NCBI RefSeq assembly: GCF_024622195.1
Contig: NZ_JANKBI010000011.1
Coordinates: forward strand, 124,001 to 188,000
Origin: Murimonas intestini
GTDB taxonomy: Bacteria > Bacillota > Clostridia > Lachnospirales > Lachnospiraceae
Reading direction: 5' to 3'
DNA: 64,000 nt
Part shown: piece after piece, positions 50,669-59,527 of the stretch
Layout of the letters: each line of letters opens with the position of its first letter
Position numbering within the stretch: the first letter of the stretch is position 1
Notes under the pieces: model-generated
Database searches by the model: none
Told to the model about the DNA's origin: nothing
Seen by the model: only the letters and a program-made list of their open reading frames with translations
Translations under genes and position numbers: made by a program

Positions 50669-51745
50669 TTATTCGAATTCCGGGCTGTAGTCATAGCCAA
50701 AGATTTCTTCAAAGGACTTATCTACATTATCTTTGTCACGGATACTCTGCGGAGCATAGATAACCTTAGGTAATTCTTCGCCTGCCAGTTTACGGATCTG
50801 CATCTCAACAGCGATCTCTGCCATCTTGTTCGGGAAGAAGTCTACAGTTGCATCCAGCTCACCGGCTTTGATGGACTCTGTTGCTTCGCTTGTTCCATCT
50901 GTTCCTACGATCACGCACTCGCTGTCAGAAGCTACTACTGCTTCCAGAGCGCCCATTGCCATTGTATCATTGTTGCAGTAGATACCTGCCAGATCCGGGT
51001 ACTGCTGCAGGAGTGTTTCTGTAATGTCATAAGCCTTCTGACGGTCCCAGTCACCATTCTGAACTGCCACTACTTCGATTTTATCTTTGTCTTCAAAGAA
51101 GTCGTTGAATCCTTTAGTACGTGCCTGTGCAGCCGTTGCCTGTGAAAGGCCTGTGATACATGCAACTTTTCCTTCTTTGCCGATCTTGTTGTAGATCCAC
51201 TCAGCACCCTGTACTCCTGCCTGATAATGCCATGCGCCTACAGTTGTTGTAGCATACGGCGTAAATGCATCCATAACTGTTGTCAGATCGATGCCCGCCT
51301 CGATAGCAGCCTCCATACCTGGAACAAGGTTTGCTTCTGAGATTCCAGATACAAGGATCGCATCATATTTTTTGTTGACCATATCCATGAGAAGCGTCAG
51401 CTGTCCTTCTTCGTCTGTCTCTGTCTGAGCGCCGCGCACATCCATCGTCAGTTTATAGCCTGCATCCTGGAATGCCTTCCCTGCTGCTTCTGCTCCGTCT
51501 TTTTCCATGCGCCAGAACTCATTCTCAAATGTCTTTGTAGCAAAACCTATTGTGATCTCCTTATCCAGTTTCGGCACCTTGCCAAGATCTTCGCGCAGGT
51601 CATTGTAAGAAACCGCATCCTTATAAAAGTCATATCCCTCTTCTGCCACATCTGCGCTTGGAAGCTCTGCCTCTGCCGCAAACGCTGTCATTCCCATAGA
51701 CGCTGTGAGCGCCAGTGCTGTTGTAACTGCTAACATTTTTTTCAT
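50669..51745 (-). CDS. Sugar (ribose-type) ABC transporter substrate-binding protein
   Basis: 358 residues from the ATG at 51745; AGGAGG lies 8 nt upstream, whereas the ATG at 51751 would be too close. The signal peptide MKKMLAVTTALALTASMGMT ends near AFAAEAE. The body has the type-1 periplasmic-binding fold (EITIGFATKTFENEFWRM, DAILVSGISEANLVPGMEAA, LAGIYCNNDTMAMGALEAVV, IVGTDGTSEATESI). It partners the RbsA/RbsC pair downstream. The ligand is probably ribose or a nucleoside-derived sugar, given the secreted nucleoside hydrolase two genes upstream. Confidence 0.92.
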   Translation of the reverse strand: MKKMLAVTTALALTASMGMTAFAAEAELPSADVAEEGYDFYKDAVSYNDLREDLGKVPKLDKEITIGFATKTFENEFWRMEKDGAEAAGKAFQDAGYKLTMDVRGAQTETDEEGQLTLLMDMVNKKYDAILVSGISEANLVPGMEAAIEAGIDLTTVMDAFTPYATTTVGAWHYQAGVQGAEWIYNKIGKEGKVACITGLSQATAAQARTKGFNDFFEDKDKIEVVAVQNGDWDRQKAYDITETLLQQYPDLAGIYCNNDTMAMGALEAVVASDSECVIVGTDGTSEATESIKAGELDATVDFFPNKMAEIAVEMQIRKLAGEELPKVIYAPQSIRDKDNVDKSFEEIFGYDYSPEFE

Positions 51746-51777
51746 ATACATGTCCTCCTGATTTTAATTATATAAAT

Positions 51778-52362
51778 TTATTTCTTATCACTTACATGGA
51801 AACAGAATTCACCTTTTGTAAACTTAAGTTCCGGAAGTATGCCCGGTTTATTGTCCCCCACATATCTCTCTGCGGTAGGAACAGTGACTGTAAATTCACC
51901 CTGGAGCAGTCCGTCATCTGTTTTCTCTTTAAGGGTCACTGTACTCTCAACATCCTTCCCTGAGGATTTCTTTGTAAAATAATATCCTACAGAAGCTTTG
52001 TCAGAGCTCACTACTTCAATCTGGGTGATGGCATTTTTATCCATTTCCTTATCTACTTCCAGTGATTTGTTAAAGATAACTGTCATAGTAAAATCTTCTG
52101 ACTTAAAGGTATATGTTGTCCCTGTAATACCCTTTGTCTGGCCGGCATACTCAAATTCAACAGGCTCCTCATTGATTTCGGCTGTAAGCCATCCTTTTCC
52201 TTCTTCAGGATTGTAGTCACGTTCTTCTGTCTCTTCTGCTGCTTCCGTCACTTCTTCTGCTGCCGACTCTTCTGCTGTTTTAGTTTCTGCTGCTGCGGCC
52301 GTGACGCTTGTACCCATTACCATGACCGCAAGTGCAAGTATGGCGATTAATTTTTTCTTCAT
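51778..52362 (-). CDS. Secreted protein of unknown function in the nucleoside/ribose operon
   Basis: 194 residues from the ATG at 52362, which has AGGAAGG upstream. The signal peptide MKKKLIAILALAVMVMGTSV is followed by a Glu/Ala-rich linker (EESAAEEVTEAAEETEERD) and a beta-strand-rich domain of about 140 residues (GWLTAEINEEPVEFEYAG, KSEDFTMTVIFNKSLE, LLQGEFTVTVPTAERYVG). I do not recognise the family. It lies between the secreted nucleoside hydrolase and the binding protein, so it may act with them at the cell surface. Confidence 0.75.
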   Translation of the reverse strand: MKKKLIAILALAVMVMGTSVTAAAAETKTAEESAAEEVTEAAEETEERDYNPEEGKGWLTAEINEEPVEFEYAGQTKGITGTTYTFKSEDFTMTVIFNKSLEVDKEMDKNAITQIEVVSSDKASVGYYFTKKSSGKDVESTVTLKEKTDDGLLQGEFTVTVPTAERYVGDNKPGILPELKFTKGEFCFHVSDKK

Positions 52363-52385
52363 GCTGCACATCCTTCCTGTATCTG

Positions 52386-53525
52386 TTAGAACTGTGTACC
52401 GTAAAGGTCAGTTACAAATGTCCAGAATGCATCTCTGTCAATATTAAATACGATCTGAACGTTCTTTGACTTGTAAGGCCCGTTTCCGCTTTCCCATGTC
52501 ACAGCATTTGCATAGCTGTAAGCGGTGCTGTTGCAGTCAATTGCAAGATCCCTTGTCTCTGTCTCTGTGATCAGGTCCGGGCAGAGGAAGATACCAGCTG
52601 TGATAGCATCCCAACAATAATGGGACTGAGTGGGGTTCTCTTCATAATCCGGATATACGCGGTCCATGAACAGCTGTGTGATCTTTGTATTGTTCTTGTC
52701 TTTCATCATATCAAATACGTCTTTTTCAAGAGGCACTTTAGATGCAATGTCGTGAGGAACAACGATCTGATACGGGAAATCATTATTCAGACAGATCTGT
52801 ACTGACTCCGGATCATAGAACCAGTTAAATTCACCGCATGCATTTGCATTTCCAGGAACGTCGATGGCGCCGCCCATGTAGATGATACCTGCTGTATTTT
52901 CAGCAAATGTAGGATCCATCATGCAGGCAAGAGCAACATTTGTACAGGAACCGATAGCGAAGATAGTAACTTCCCCTGGATTCTCTTTTACTGATTTGAT
53001 CATAAACTCTGCTGCATTCATATCTGTCTGTGCTTCTGACTTTGAATATCCCCAGGATTCATCCAGAAGGTCTCCAAGCTCATGATAATTCTGCGGCTCC
53101 ACATACTGCTCAAGCTCACGGTATCCGCCTGTCCACTGGAATCCTCCGGTCACCGGCTGGTCTGACGGCAGATCGCGGAATCCCATAACAGGTATGTCTG
53201 TGCCGATATAAACCGGTATATCCGTTCTTTCAATTGCATCCAGCTGATTTAATATTGCGTTCGTACCTGTAGCACAGATCTCATTTCCGCCTACAGAAGT
53301 CACACCCAGAAAATCGATCCAGCCTGCTGCATCAGCCTGTGCCAGAATGAACATGCAGTACGCGTCATCCCCGAGATACCCCATATCACAGTCTAATATT
53401 ACTTTGTTGCTCTCTGCCGAAGTTACAATCTCATAATCCTCCAATGCTGCTAACGCTGTCGTAGGTGCGAAAAGACTTCCTACCATTCCTGCCGTTAATA
53501 CTAGTGACAAAACTTTTTTCTTCAT
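52386..53525 (-). CDS. Secreted nucleoside hydrolase (IU-nucleoside hydrolase family)
   Basis: 379 residues from the ATG at 53525, which has AAAGGAG upstream. The signal peptide MKKKVLSLVLTAGMVGSLFA precedes the catalytic domain. The calcium-binding motif, normally DxDxGxDD, is DCDMGYLGDDA (Asp 45, 47, 53, 54), two residues longer than usual. IFAIGSCTNVALAC, IYMGGAIDVPGNANACGEFN and FNWFYDPESVQICL match the later family motifs. It would split extracellular nucleosides into base and ribose outside the cell, feeding the ribose-type importer. The export is unusual, since most bacterial relatives are cytoplasmic. Confidence 0.85.
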   Translation of the reverse strand: MKKKVLSLVLTAGMVGSLFAPTTALAALEDYEIVTSAESNKVILDCDMGYLGDDAYCMFILAQADAAGWIDFLGVTSVGGNEICATGTNAILNQLDAIERTDIPVYIGTDIPVMGFRDLPSDQPVTGGFQWTGGYRELEQYVEPQNYHELGDLLDESWGYSKSEAQTDMNAAEFMIKSVKENPGEVTIFAIGSCTNVALACMMDPTFAENTAGIIYMGGAIDVPGNANACGEFNWFYDPESVQICLNNDFPYQIVVPHDIASKVPLEKDVFDMMKDKNNTKITQLFMDRVYPDYEENPTQSHYCWDAITAGIFLCPDLITETETRDLAIDCNSTAYSYANAVTWESGNGPYKSKNVQIVFNIDRDAFWTFVTDLYGTQF

Positions 53526-53685
53526 GAATCTTTCTCCTTTCATTTTTAAGTGTATCTCTTGTTGTGCTGCAGCAAATTAACTGTAAATCACTTCCCGCAT
53601 ACTCATTAAGTACTGTCATTATCCTTCTTTTGCCGTTTATTGTCTGTGATATAAGTCACCTATATTTTATTTTTGCCTTTTTACT

Positions 53686-54570
53686 TCACATCAGGCTTTC
53701 CAGAACCTCAGATGCTGACGGGATAGATCCTGCCGCCCCGGGACGTGATACAGCTATAGATGACGCCTTGGACGCCGCCTTCAATGCCTCCGCAATACTT
53801 TTCCCCTCTATTAAAGAAGCCATAAAAAAGCCAGTGAATGTATCCCCGGCAGCTGTTGTGTCCACCGCCTGTACCCGGAATATCTTCTGATATGTTTTCT
53901 CTTTTCCGTCAAAATACACGGACCCTCTGCTCCCCAGAGTCAGCACAAACCTGGCAGATGGAAATTTTTCTGCAAGGCTGTCCAGGATCTTATCAGGCTC
54001 TGTATATCCGGTAAACTGCTCACCCTCAATTTCATTCAGCATAAACAGGTATATTTTTGTCAGGTCGCAGACCTTGAGCTTGTCATCAAATGGCGAAGGG
54101 TTTAATACGATCTTCATACCTCTCTCAAATGCCCTGTCAATAATATAGTCTAAAAGATTGATCTCATTCTGCAGCATCAGGAAATCACCTGCACCAAAAT
54201 GCTCCAGCACCTCATCGATATATTCTCTTGTCTGCATCTGGTTAGTGCCTCCATAGAGGATAATGCTGTTCTGGCCGTTTTTATCTACCTGGATCACTGT
54301 GTGTCCGCCCTTTTCAGGGAGCTTCTTTATATAGGTGGTATCTACCCCATACTTCAGGCAGGTCTCCAGAAGAAACTGCCCTTCCTCCCCAATCAGCCCC
54401 GCATGGTATACTGGTATCCCTGCCCTGGCCAGGGCAATTGACTGATTCAATCCCTTTCCGCCGCAGAATGTTTCTTCTTTAAAAGAGAGGATCGTCTCTC
54501 CCCCCTGCACGATATGATCCACGGAATAGACATTGTCTATATTTAAAGAACCAAAATTCAATACCTTCAT
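53686..54570 (-). CDS. rbsK: PfkB-family sugar kinase (ribokinase-like)
   Basis: 294 residues from the ATG at 54570, which has AGGAGG upstream (a longer frame to 54645 has none). It starts MKVLNFGSLNIDNVYSVDH, with the sugar-binding motif GGKGLNQSIALARAG. The C-terminal signature reads DTTAAGDTFTGFF, so the first glycine of GAGD is Ala. It is the first gene of the nucleoside/ribose operon and would phosphorylate the imported ribose. Confidence 0.92.
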   Translation of the reverse strand: MKVLNFGSLNIDNVYSVDHIVQGGETILSFKEETFCGGKGLNQSIALARAGIPVYHAGLIGEEGQFLLETCLKYGVDTTYIKKLPEKGGHTVIQVDKNGQNSIILYGGTNQMQTREYIDEVLEHFGAGDFLMLQNEINLLDYIIDRAFERGMKIVLNPSPFDDKLKVCDLTKIYLFMLNEIEGEQFTGYTEPDKILDSLAEKFPSARFVLTLGSRGSVYFDGKEKTYQKIFRVQAVDTTAAGDTFTGFFMASLIEGKSIAEALKAASKASSIAVSRPGAAGSIPSASEVLESLM

Positions 54571-54606
54571 CTGATACCTCCTTTTCATAAAAATTATTTT
54601 ATTTTT

Positions 54607-54651
54607 ATTGTATCTCACAGGTAATACATTAATCTGTGATTCCAATCACAG
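54607..54651 (-). promoter_or_regulatory. Crp-type site and activator-dependent promoter of the nucleoside/ribose operon
   Basis: CTGTGATT-CC-AATCACAG (54634-54651) is a perfect palindrome matching TGTGA-N6-TCACA. On the minus strand a -10 box TACAAT (54612-54607) lies downstream, but no -35 hexamer is present. The palindrome centre is about 42 bp before the expected start, the class II position for Crp-type activators. Confidence 0.65.
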
Positions 54652-54695
54652 TTCAGTAAATTTCCTGCCTTTGTTCCGGCTCTGTAAATCAGCGC

Positions 54696-54728
54696 AAAAA
54701 AAGAACACTTGATTTCTCAAATGTTCTT
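54696..54728 (-). terminator. Terminator of the GH3/NCS2 operon
   Basis: On the minus strand AAGAACATTTGA and TCAAGTGTTCTT pair across a GAAA loop, with a T-run directly after. It is a strong rho-independent terminator following the GtrA-like gene. Confidence 0.88.
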
Positions 54729-54736
54729 AAAGGTTC

Positions 54737-55333
54737 TTATACTGCCGCTTCCGGTTCTTGTTCTTGTTTAAAGATCACCTTAAAAATCGGGAAGAATACC
54801 CAGAATGAAATAGCACAGTTGATGATCATTGTGATCACGTCCGCCACAGTCACACCCGCAGACCCCAGCAAATTCTGGCAGAATTGGTAGATAGGATCTT
54901 TATAAAATCCCTGCAGCGCCGCAGCTCCGATCGATATGACAATATAGGCAAGCACATACCACATGGCAGCTTTTGCAATGGAACTGTTGGACTTGAAGGT
55001 CACCTTTCTCTGAAGGAAGAAGTTGATCACCTGCGCAACCGCCATGGTGATCTCCACCGCCAGGAAGTACGCAAGTCCGCCTCCTCCCCCCGCTGATATG
55101 GCGCCTGCCGCATAGTTAAAGACGTAGTAAGGTTCCCCGCCTACAGCGCCGCAGCGCAGTACCTGAAATCCAGTATCCACAAGTGTTGTTTTATCTAATC
55201 CGGCTTTCATAACAGGCATCAAAATCATCTGCAGGACAGTTACTCCATTGCTTACTATAAAAAAAATAAGAAATTGGGACAGTGCCGGATGTCTCTTTGT
55301 AAAGTCAGCCCACAGTGATTTTATTTTATCCAT
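54737..55333 (-). CDS. GtrA-like membrane protein
   Basis: A 198-residue protein with four membrane helices (LSQFLIFFIVSNGVTVLQMI, AYFLAVEITMAVAQVINFFL, AMWYVLAYIVISIGAAALQG, VADVITMIINCAISFWVFFP). The central FFLQRKVTFKS matches the FxxxRxWxF signature of the GtrA family, usually linked with export of polyprenyl-linked sugars. It is last in the GH3 operon, 16 nt after the GH3 gene. A sugar-linked membrane role fits but the substrate is unknown. Confidence 0.8.
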   Translation of the reverse strand: MDKIKSLWADFTKRHPALSQFLIFFIVSNGVTVLQMILMPVMKAGLDKTTLVDTGFQVLRCGAVGGEPYYVFNYAAGAISAGGGGGLAYFLAVEITMAVAQVINFFLQRKVTFKSNSSIAKAAMWYVLAYIVISIGAAALQGFYKDPIYQFCQNLLGSAGVTVADVITMIINCAISFWVFFPIFKVIFKQEQEPEAAV

Positions 55334-55349
55334 ATTGTTACCTCGTTTT

Positions 55350-57812
55350 TCAATGTTTTATTTCTCCTTCAGATAATTTTCTGGCGAACTGTCTGTTTGC
55401 CTTCCTGTTTTCAAAGAAACCTCTGATAATATGACCCATTCCTTTAAAGAAGTGTCCATTTACTACAGTGACCATCCCCTCTGCCATCTTCATACTTACT
55501 ATTCCGTTAGTCATTTTGGCAATTCCCCGAAATGGTATATTATATATAAACAAGACATTTAAATCAGGCTTTCCTTTTTCCTCACTTCTGTCCTTGATAT
55601 TTGTCAATATCCGGTATATCAGTCTGGCCAGCGGACTTTTGGCCTTTTCCATCTGACAGAGAGCATCATTTACAGTCAGTTCTTCTGTTGTTCTTTCCTG
55701 CGGAATCTTCCCTCCCATAAGAGCTGCAAATTGTGCATCCGGTACTTTTCTGATTTTTCCTGTATAATAAGACTCCATCATACTCCTGCTGTAAGGGATA
55801 ATATCCGTAGTTCCTTTCACACTCAGAGCAGCTGTCAGCCGGATATCCCTGCTGCTGGCCCCAATCATGATCTGGTATTCTCCTTCTTCCACTTCCCACC
55901 GGCCGGTTTTTACATCCCAATACCGAAATGCCTTTTCATCAAGAGGGACCGACACCTTCTTCTCTTCTCCTGCTTTCAAAAATACCTTTGTAAATCCTTT
56001 TAATTCCCTGACCGGGCGGAATACTTTGCCGTCCCGGCAGCCCACATAAAGCTGCGCGACCTCTGCCCCGTCCCGTTCTCCGGTATTTTTCAGGATAAAT
56101 GCCGCCTCGTTTTGAGTCACTGTAAGCTCTGAATATTCAAAAGAAGTATAAGACAGCCCATATCCAAATGGATACTGTACCTTTATGTCTGCTGTATCAT
56201 AATAGCGGTATCCCACATAAATGCTCTCCCGGTACTGGGAATCTCTGAATTTTGCCGGATAGTAATTAAATGCAGGCGTATCTTCATATGACACAGGATA
56301 TGTTTCGTTCAGCTTACCGGAGGGATTCACCTGACCAGTCAGAACTTTCAGCATAGCTCCGGCCCCCGCCTGGCCTCCCAGATATCCGTGTACAATTGCC
56401 GCACAGCAGTTTTCCCAGGGCATCTCTATAGATGAACCTCCATTTAACACAGCAATGACCTTTTTGCCCAGTCCTGCCAGCCTCTTTAACAATGCGATCT
56501 GATTTTCCGGCAGTTTCATGTGCTTCCGCTCCATACCCTCCGCCTCAATGATCTCATCCAGGCCTGAAAAATACAGGATCTGATCTGCCTGAGAAGCTAT
56601 GGCCAGAGCCTCCTCTTCCAGTTTCGGATCCCTGGGGCTGTTACGCCGGTACCCCTGAGCATACCCCAGCATTAGAATCGGGTACTCTTCCAACAGATCT
56701 GTCACATTCTCCTGGCGGATACTGTTTACGTTGGATGAGCCTGCTCCCTGATATCTGGCTTTCCTGGCAAAATCACCTATAACAACAGTTCTGGCATTTG
56801 GATCCAGAGGTAATATCCCGTCTTCATTTTTAAGAAGTACAATACTCTCCGCAGCAGCCCGCTCTGCTAATTTATGATGTTCCCGGGCATCTTCTTTGCT
56901 GACAGCCGGTTCCGCGGTTCCAGGACTGTTTTTATCCTTCAGAGAAAATATCACTTCCAGCAGTCCTTCCACGCAGCGGTCAATCTCTTTCTCCGTAATC
57001 TTTCCGTCACGCCATGCCTGTACCAGCGAAATAGCTGAGTCAAATCCCGGTGTGGGCATTTCCAGATTGGAACCGGCAGCCACTCCCGCTATATGGTCAT
57101 TGGAACCGCCCCAGTCAGTGATCACAATTCCCTCAAACCCCCAGTCGTCCCGCAGTATATCCTGGAGCAGGTGCTTATTCTCGTTTGCATAGACCCCGTT
57201 AACTTCATTATAGCTGGTCATCAGTGTCTGCGCCCCGCCTTCTTTTACCGCAATCTCAAATCCGGTGAGGTATATCTCCCGGAGGGTACGTTCATCCAGC
57301 ACCGCATTCATAGACATCCGGCGCTCTTCCTGGCTGTTCACCGCAAAATGTTTTGGACAGGCAGCCACTCCCTGGCTCTGGATACCCCGTACATAACCGG
57401 CTGCCAGTTTACCGGAAAGATACGGATCTTCCGAAAAATACTCAAAATTCCTCCCGCACAGCGGGCTTCTCTTAATATTAAGACCCGGCCCCAGGAGAAT
57501 ATCTACTCCCAGAGCCGCTGCCTCACTTCCCAGCGCTGCACCGATCTGTTCTGCCAGCTTAATATCCCAGCTGTTTCCAATTGTTGCAGAAGTAGGAAAA
57601 CAGGTGGCTGACAGGGATGAATTCAGCCCCAGATGATCACCTTTCCCCACCTGCCTGCGTATCCCATTTGGGCCATCGGAACAGGTAACGGAGGGTATCT
57701 GCAGCCTTGGAATATCCCTTGTCTCCCAGACAGTCTTCCCGCTGAGCAGAGCGGCCTTTTCTTCGATCGTTAATACCTTTAACATCTGTTTAGTCTTTTT
57801 TGAACAACTCAT
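55350..57812 (-). CDS. Beta-glucosidase, glycoside hydrolase family 3 (cytoplasmic)
   Basis: 820 residues with no signal peptide. The N-terminal barrel has RSPLCGRNFEYFSEDPYLSG, the KHF motif at 154-156, and the nucleophile Asp 233 in IVITDWGGSND. The second domain has SIVLLKNEDGILPL and VIAVLNGGSSIEMPW. The fibronectin-like domain follows YPFGYGLSYTSFEY. About 130 extra residues lie at the C-terminus. The order is normal, unlike the secreted relative in the same operon. It would hydrolyse glucosides brought in by the adjacent permease. Confidence 0.93.
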   Translation of the reverse strand: MSCSKKTKQMLKVLTIEEKAALLSGKTVWETRDIPRLQIPSVTCSDGPNGIRRQVGKGDHLGLNSSLSATCFPTSATIGNSWDIKLAEQIGAALGSEAAALGVDILLGPGLNIKRSPLCGRNFEYFSEDPYLSGKLAAGYVRGIQSQGVAACPKHFAVNSQEERRMSMNAVLDERTLREIYLTGFEIAVKEGGAQTLMTSYNEVNGVYANENKHLLQDILRDDWGFEGIVITDWGGSNDHIAGVAAGSNLEMPTPGFDSAISLVQAWRDGKITEKEIDRCVEGLLEVIFSLKDKNSPGTAEPAVSKEDAREHHKLAERAAAESIVLLKNEDGILPLDPNARTVVIGDFARKARYQGAGSSNVNSIRQENVTDLLEEYPILMLGYAQGYRRNSPRDPKLEEEALAIASQADQILYFSGLDEIIEAEGMERKHMKLPENQIALLKRLAGLGKKVIAVLNGGSSIEMPWENCCAAIVHGYLGGQAGAGAMLKVLTGQVNPSGKLNETYPVSYEDTPAFNYYPAKFRDSQYRESIYVGYRYYDTADIKVQYPFGYGLSYTSFEYSELTVTQNEAAFILKNTGERDGAEVAQLYVGCRDGKVFRPVRELKGFTKVFLKAGEEKKVSVPLDEKAFRYWDVKTGRWEVEEGEYQIMIGASSRDIRLTAALSVKGTTDIIPYSRSMMESYYTGKIRKVPDAQFAALMGGKIPQERTTEELTVNDALCQMEKAKSPLARLIYRILTNIKDRSEEKGKPDLNVLFIYNIPFRGIAKMTNGIVSMKMAEGMVTVVNGHFFKGMGHIIRGFFENRKANRQFARKLSEGEIKH

Positions 57813-57843
57813 ACATTCACTCCGTTATTTTTCCTGATCGCTG

Positions 57844-59502
57844 CTACAATGCCATCATAATGAGCAGGGCTGCAGATACAGCGCACCATACCAGCTGAGG
57901 CACTCCAATACGAGCTATCAGCCCCCGGCTTTCCTTCTCATTTTTTCTGGCAGTTAGAGTTACAAGTACATAAACAATAGTTCCCAGGGCCGCTCCGGCT
58001 GCCAGATTCGACAGCAGGAAAGTGCCTGCCACTGTCATAGCAAACGGCGCTGTCTCTTCGATACTCTTCCAGCTGATATCCATACAGCCTGCTGCCATGG
58101 ACAGCCCCACCAGGACCATCATTATATCTGCTACCACAAATCCCGTCTCTGCCATCAGCTGCATTACCGTACCGTAATGACCATACAAGTTAAAGCTTAT
58201 ATTGTAAGAAAAAGCTGTTGCAAAGATAAACGGGACAATCCATACAAATATGGAGATCAAAAATCCAATAGAGGCCACCACAGAGGCCAGGCCTGATTTT
58301 GCACCGTCCTTTACGGCCGCTACCGACTCCTTTCCAATACTGGCCGGCGCTGCACCTATCAGTGGCGCTGCGATATTAATAAGCGCATTGCAGAAAAGCG
58401 CTTTTTGCACCCCTTTTTGTTCCCCTGAATCGAATATTTTTGTTTCCTTTGATACTGTCTGTAGCACCGCCTGAGATTCATACATATTTAAGAGCAGAAA
58501 CGTGAGTATCCCCACAGCAAAAAGCAGGACCACATTACCGCCAGCCTGGGTATATGCACTGAAGTCAGACCCCTTCGTAAGCACCCTTGTAAAAGAAAAG
58601 CTTCTGAACATAGCAGAAAGGTGTGTCTGCATGGCATCTTCACTCCCCACCATCCACAGACGGCCCCACAGAGAATCAAGAGTAAACTTCTTTGTATTCC
58701 AGTCAAAACATACTACAGCAATGCTTACAGCCAGAAAGAAAAATGTGCCGCCCATAAAAGAGATGAAATAAGGGCGTTTTACACGCTGGCGCACCGCCAG
58801 GAACAGGACCACGGTAAAAATCACCGCGATCGCCCCGATCAGAAGCAGAGGATGGTATTTATCGGAGGAATAAGAGTACCTGCTAAGAGCGACACCTCCG
58901 GATAACAGTACATTCTCATTGTCCAGCAGTCCATTGCTCCCTGCTCCGTAAATGCTGATATTACTGGTTCCAAGGTTTATAATACCTGTCAGCTGAATGG
59001 CAATCCATGACATAAGAAGTCCTGCCGCAGCCGGAAGCGCTTTTCGTACAGGTTCAGGAAGAGCCCTGAAAATAAACTGTTTTACTCCCGGTGTGATCAC
59101 AAGTACTGTATACACGATTGAACTGACGAAACACACGAACAGCAGATTATAGTAGCTGAGCCCAGTCTCAATGCCGATCATGGACACCAGAACTGTGGAT
59201 ATCCCCAGGCCTGACACCTGTATCAGTGGAAGCCTGGCTACCAGGCCAATGAGAAGACTGCCTATAAAAGCAATGATCATAGATAAAAACCAGGTCTGTG
59301 CATAGTACTCGCCGTTTACTGCAATCTGCTGTGTATTTGCCGCTGTATAGGCGCCTGAGATACTCAGCTTGGCAATTAACTGCATGTTGATGAAAAGCCC
59401 GCAGACCGCCAGGAAAAACATTCCCAGTCCTGCAGCGATCTCTCCTTTCAGAGTGCCTCCTCTGTCTTTGTAATGAAAAAATTTGTTTAACATAATCTTC
59501 AC
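57844..59502 (-). CDS. NCS2/AzgA-like permease
   Basis: A 552-residue membrane protein with at least ten helices. The N-terminus NKFFHYKDRGGTLKGEIAAG and GLFINMQLIA resemble AzgA-type adenine/guanine permeases (which start FFKLKEHGTTVRTE-like), as does FRALPEPVRKALPAAAGLLM. It is about 100 residues longer than usual, with an inserted stretch around 190-300. It sits between a GH3 gene and a secreted protein gene, so its substrate may be a nucleobase glycoside or something related rather than a free base. This is inference; the family itself is moderately certain. Confidence 0.75.
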   Translation of the reverse strand: MKIMLNKFFHYKDRGGTLKGEIAAGLGMFFLAVCGLFINMQLIAKLSISGAYTAANTQQIAVNGEYYAQTWFLSMIIAFIGSLLIGLVARLPLIQVSGLGISTVLVSMIGIETGLSYYNLLFVCFVSSIVYTVLVITPGVKQFIFRALPEPVRKALPAAAGLLMSWIAIQLTGIINLGTSNISIYGAGSNGLLDNENVLLSGGVALSRYSYSSDKYHPLLLIGAIAVIFTVVLFLAVRQRVKRPYFISFMGGTFFFLAVSIAVVCFDWNTKKFTLDSLWGRLWMVGSEDAMQTHLSAMFRSFSFTRVLTKGSDFSAYTQAGGNVVLLFAVGILTFLLLNMYESQAVLQTVSKETKIFDSGEQKGVQKALFCNALINIAAPLIGAAPASIGKESVAAVKDGAKSGLASVVASIGFLISIFVWIVPFIFATAFSYNISFNLYGHYGTVMQLMAETGFVVADIMMVLVGLSMAAGCMDISWKSIEETAPFAMTVAGTFLLSNLAAGAALGTIVYVLVTLTARKNEKESRGLIARIGVPQLVWCAVSAALLIMMAL

Positions 59503-59527
59503 CTGTTCATCTTTTTTTGGTCTTTGA

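Noticed and set aside
53544..53685. Riboswitch in front of the nucleoside hydrolase or permease genes
   Set aside because: No conserved purine, ribose-related or other riboswitch core could be recognised in the short leader regions.
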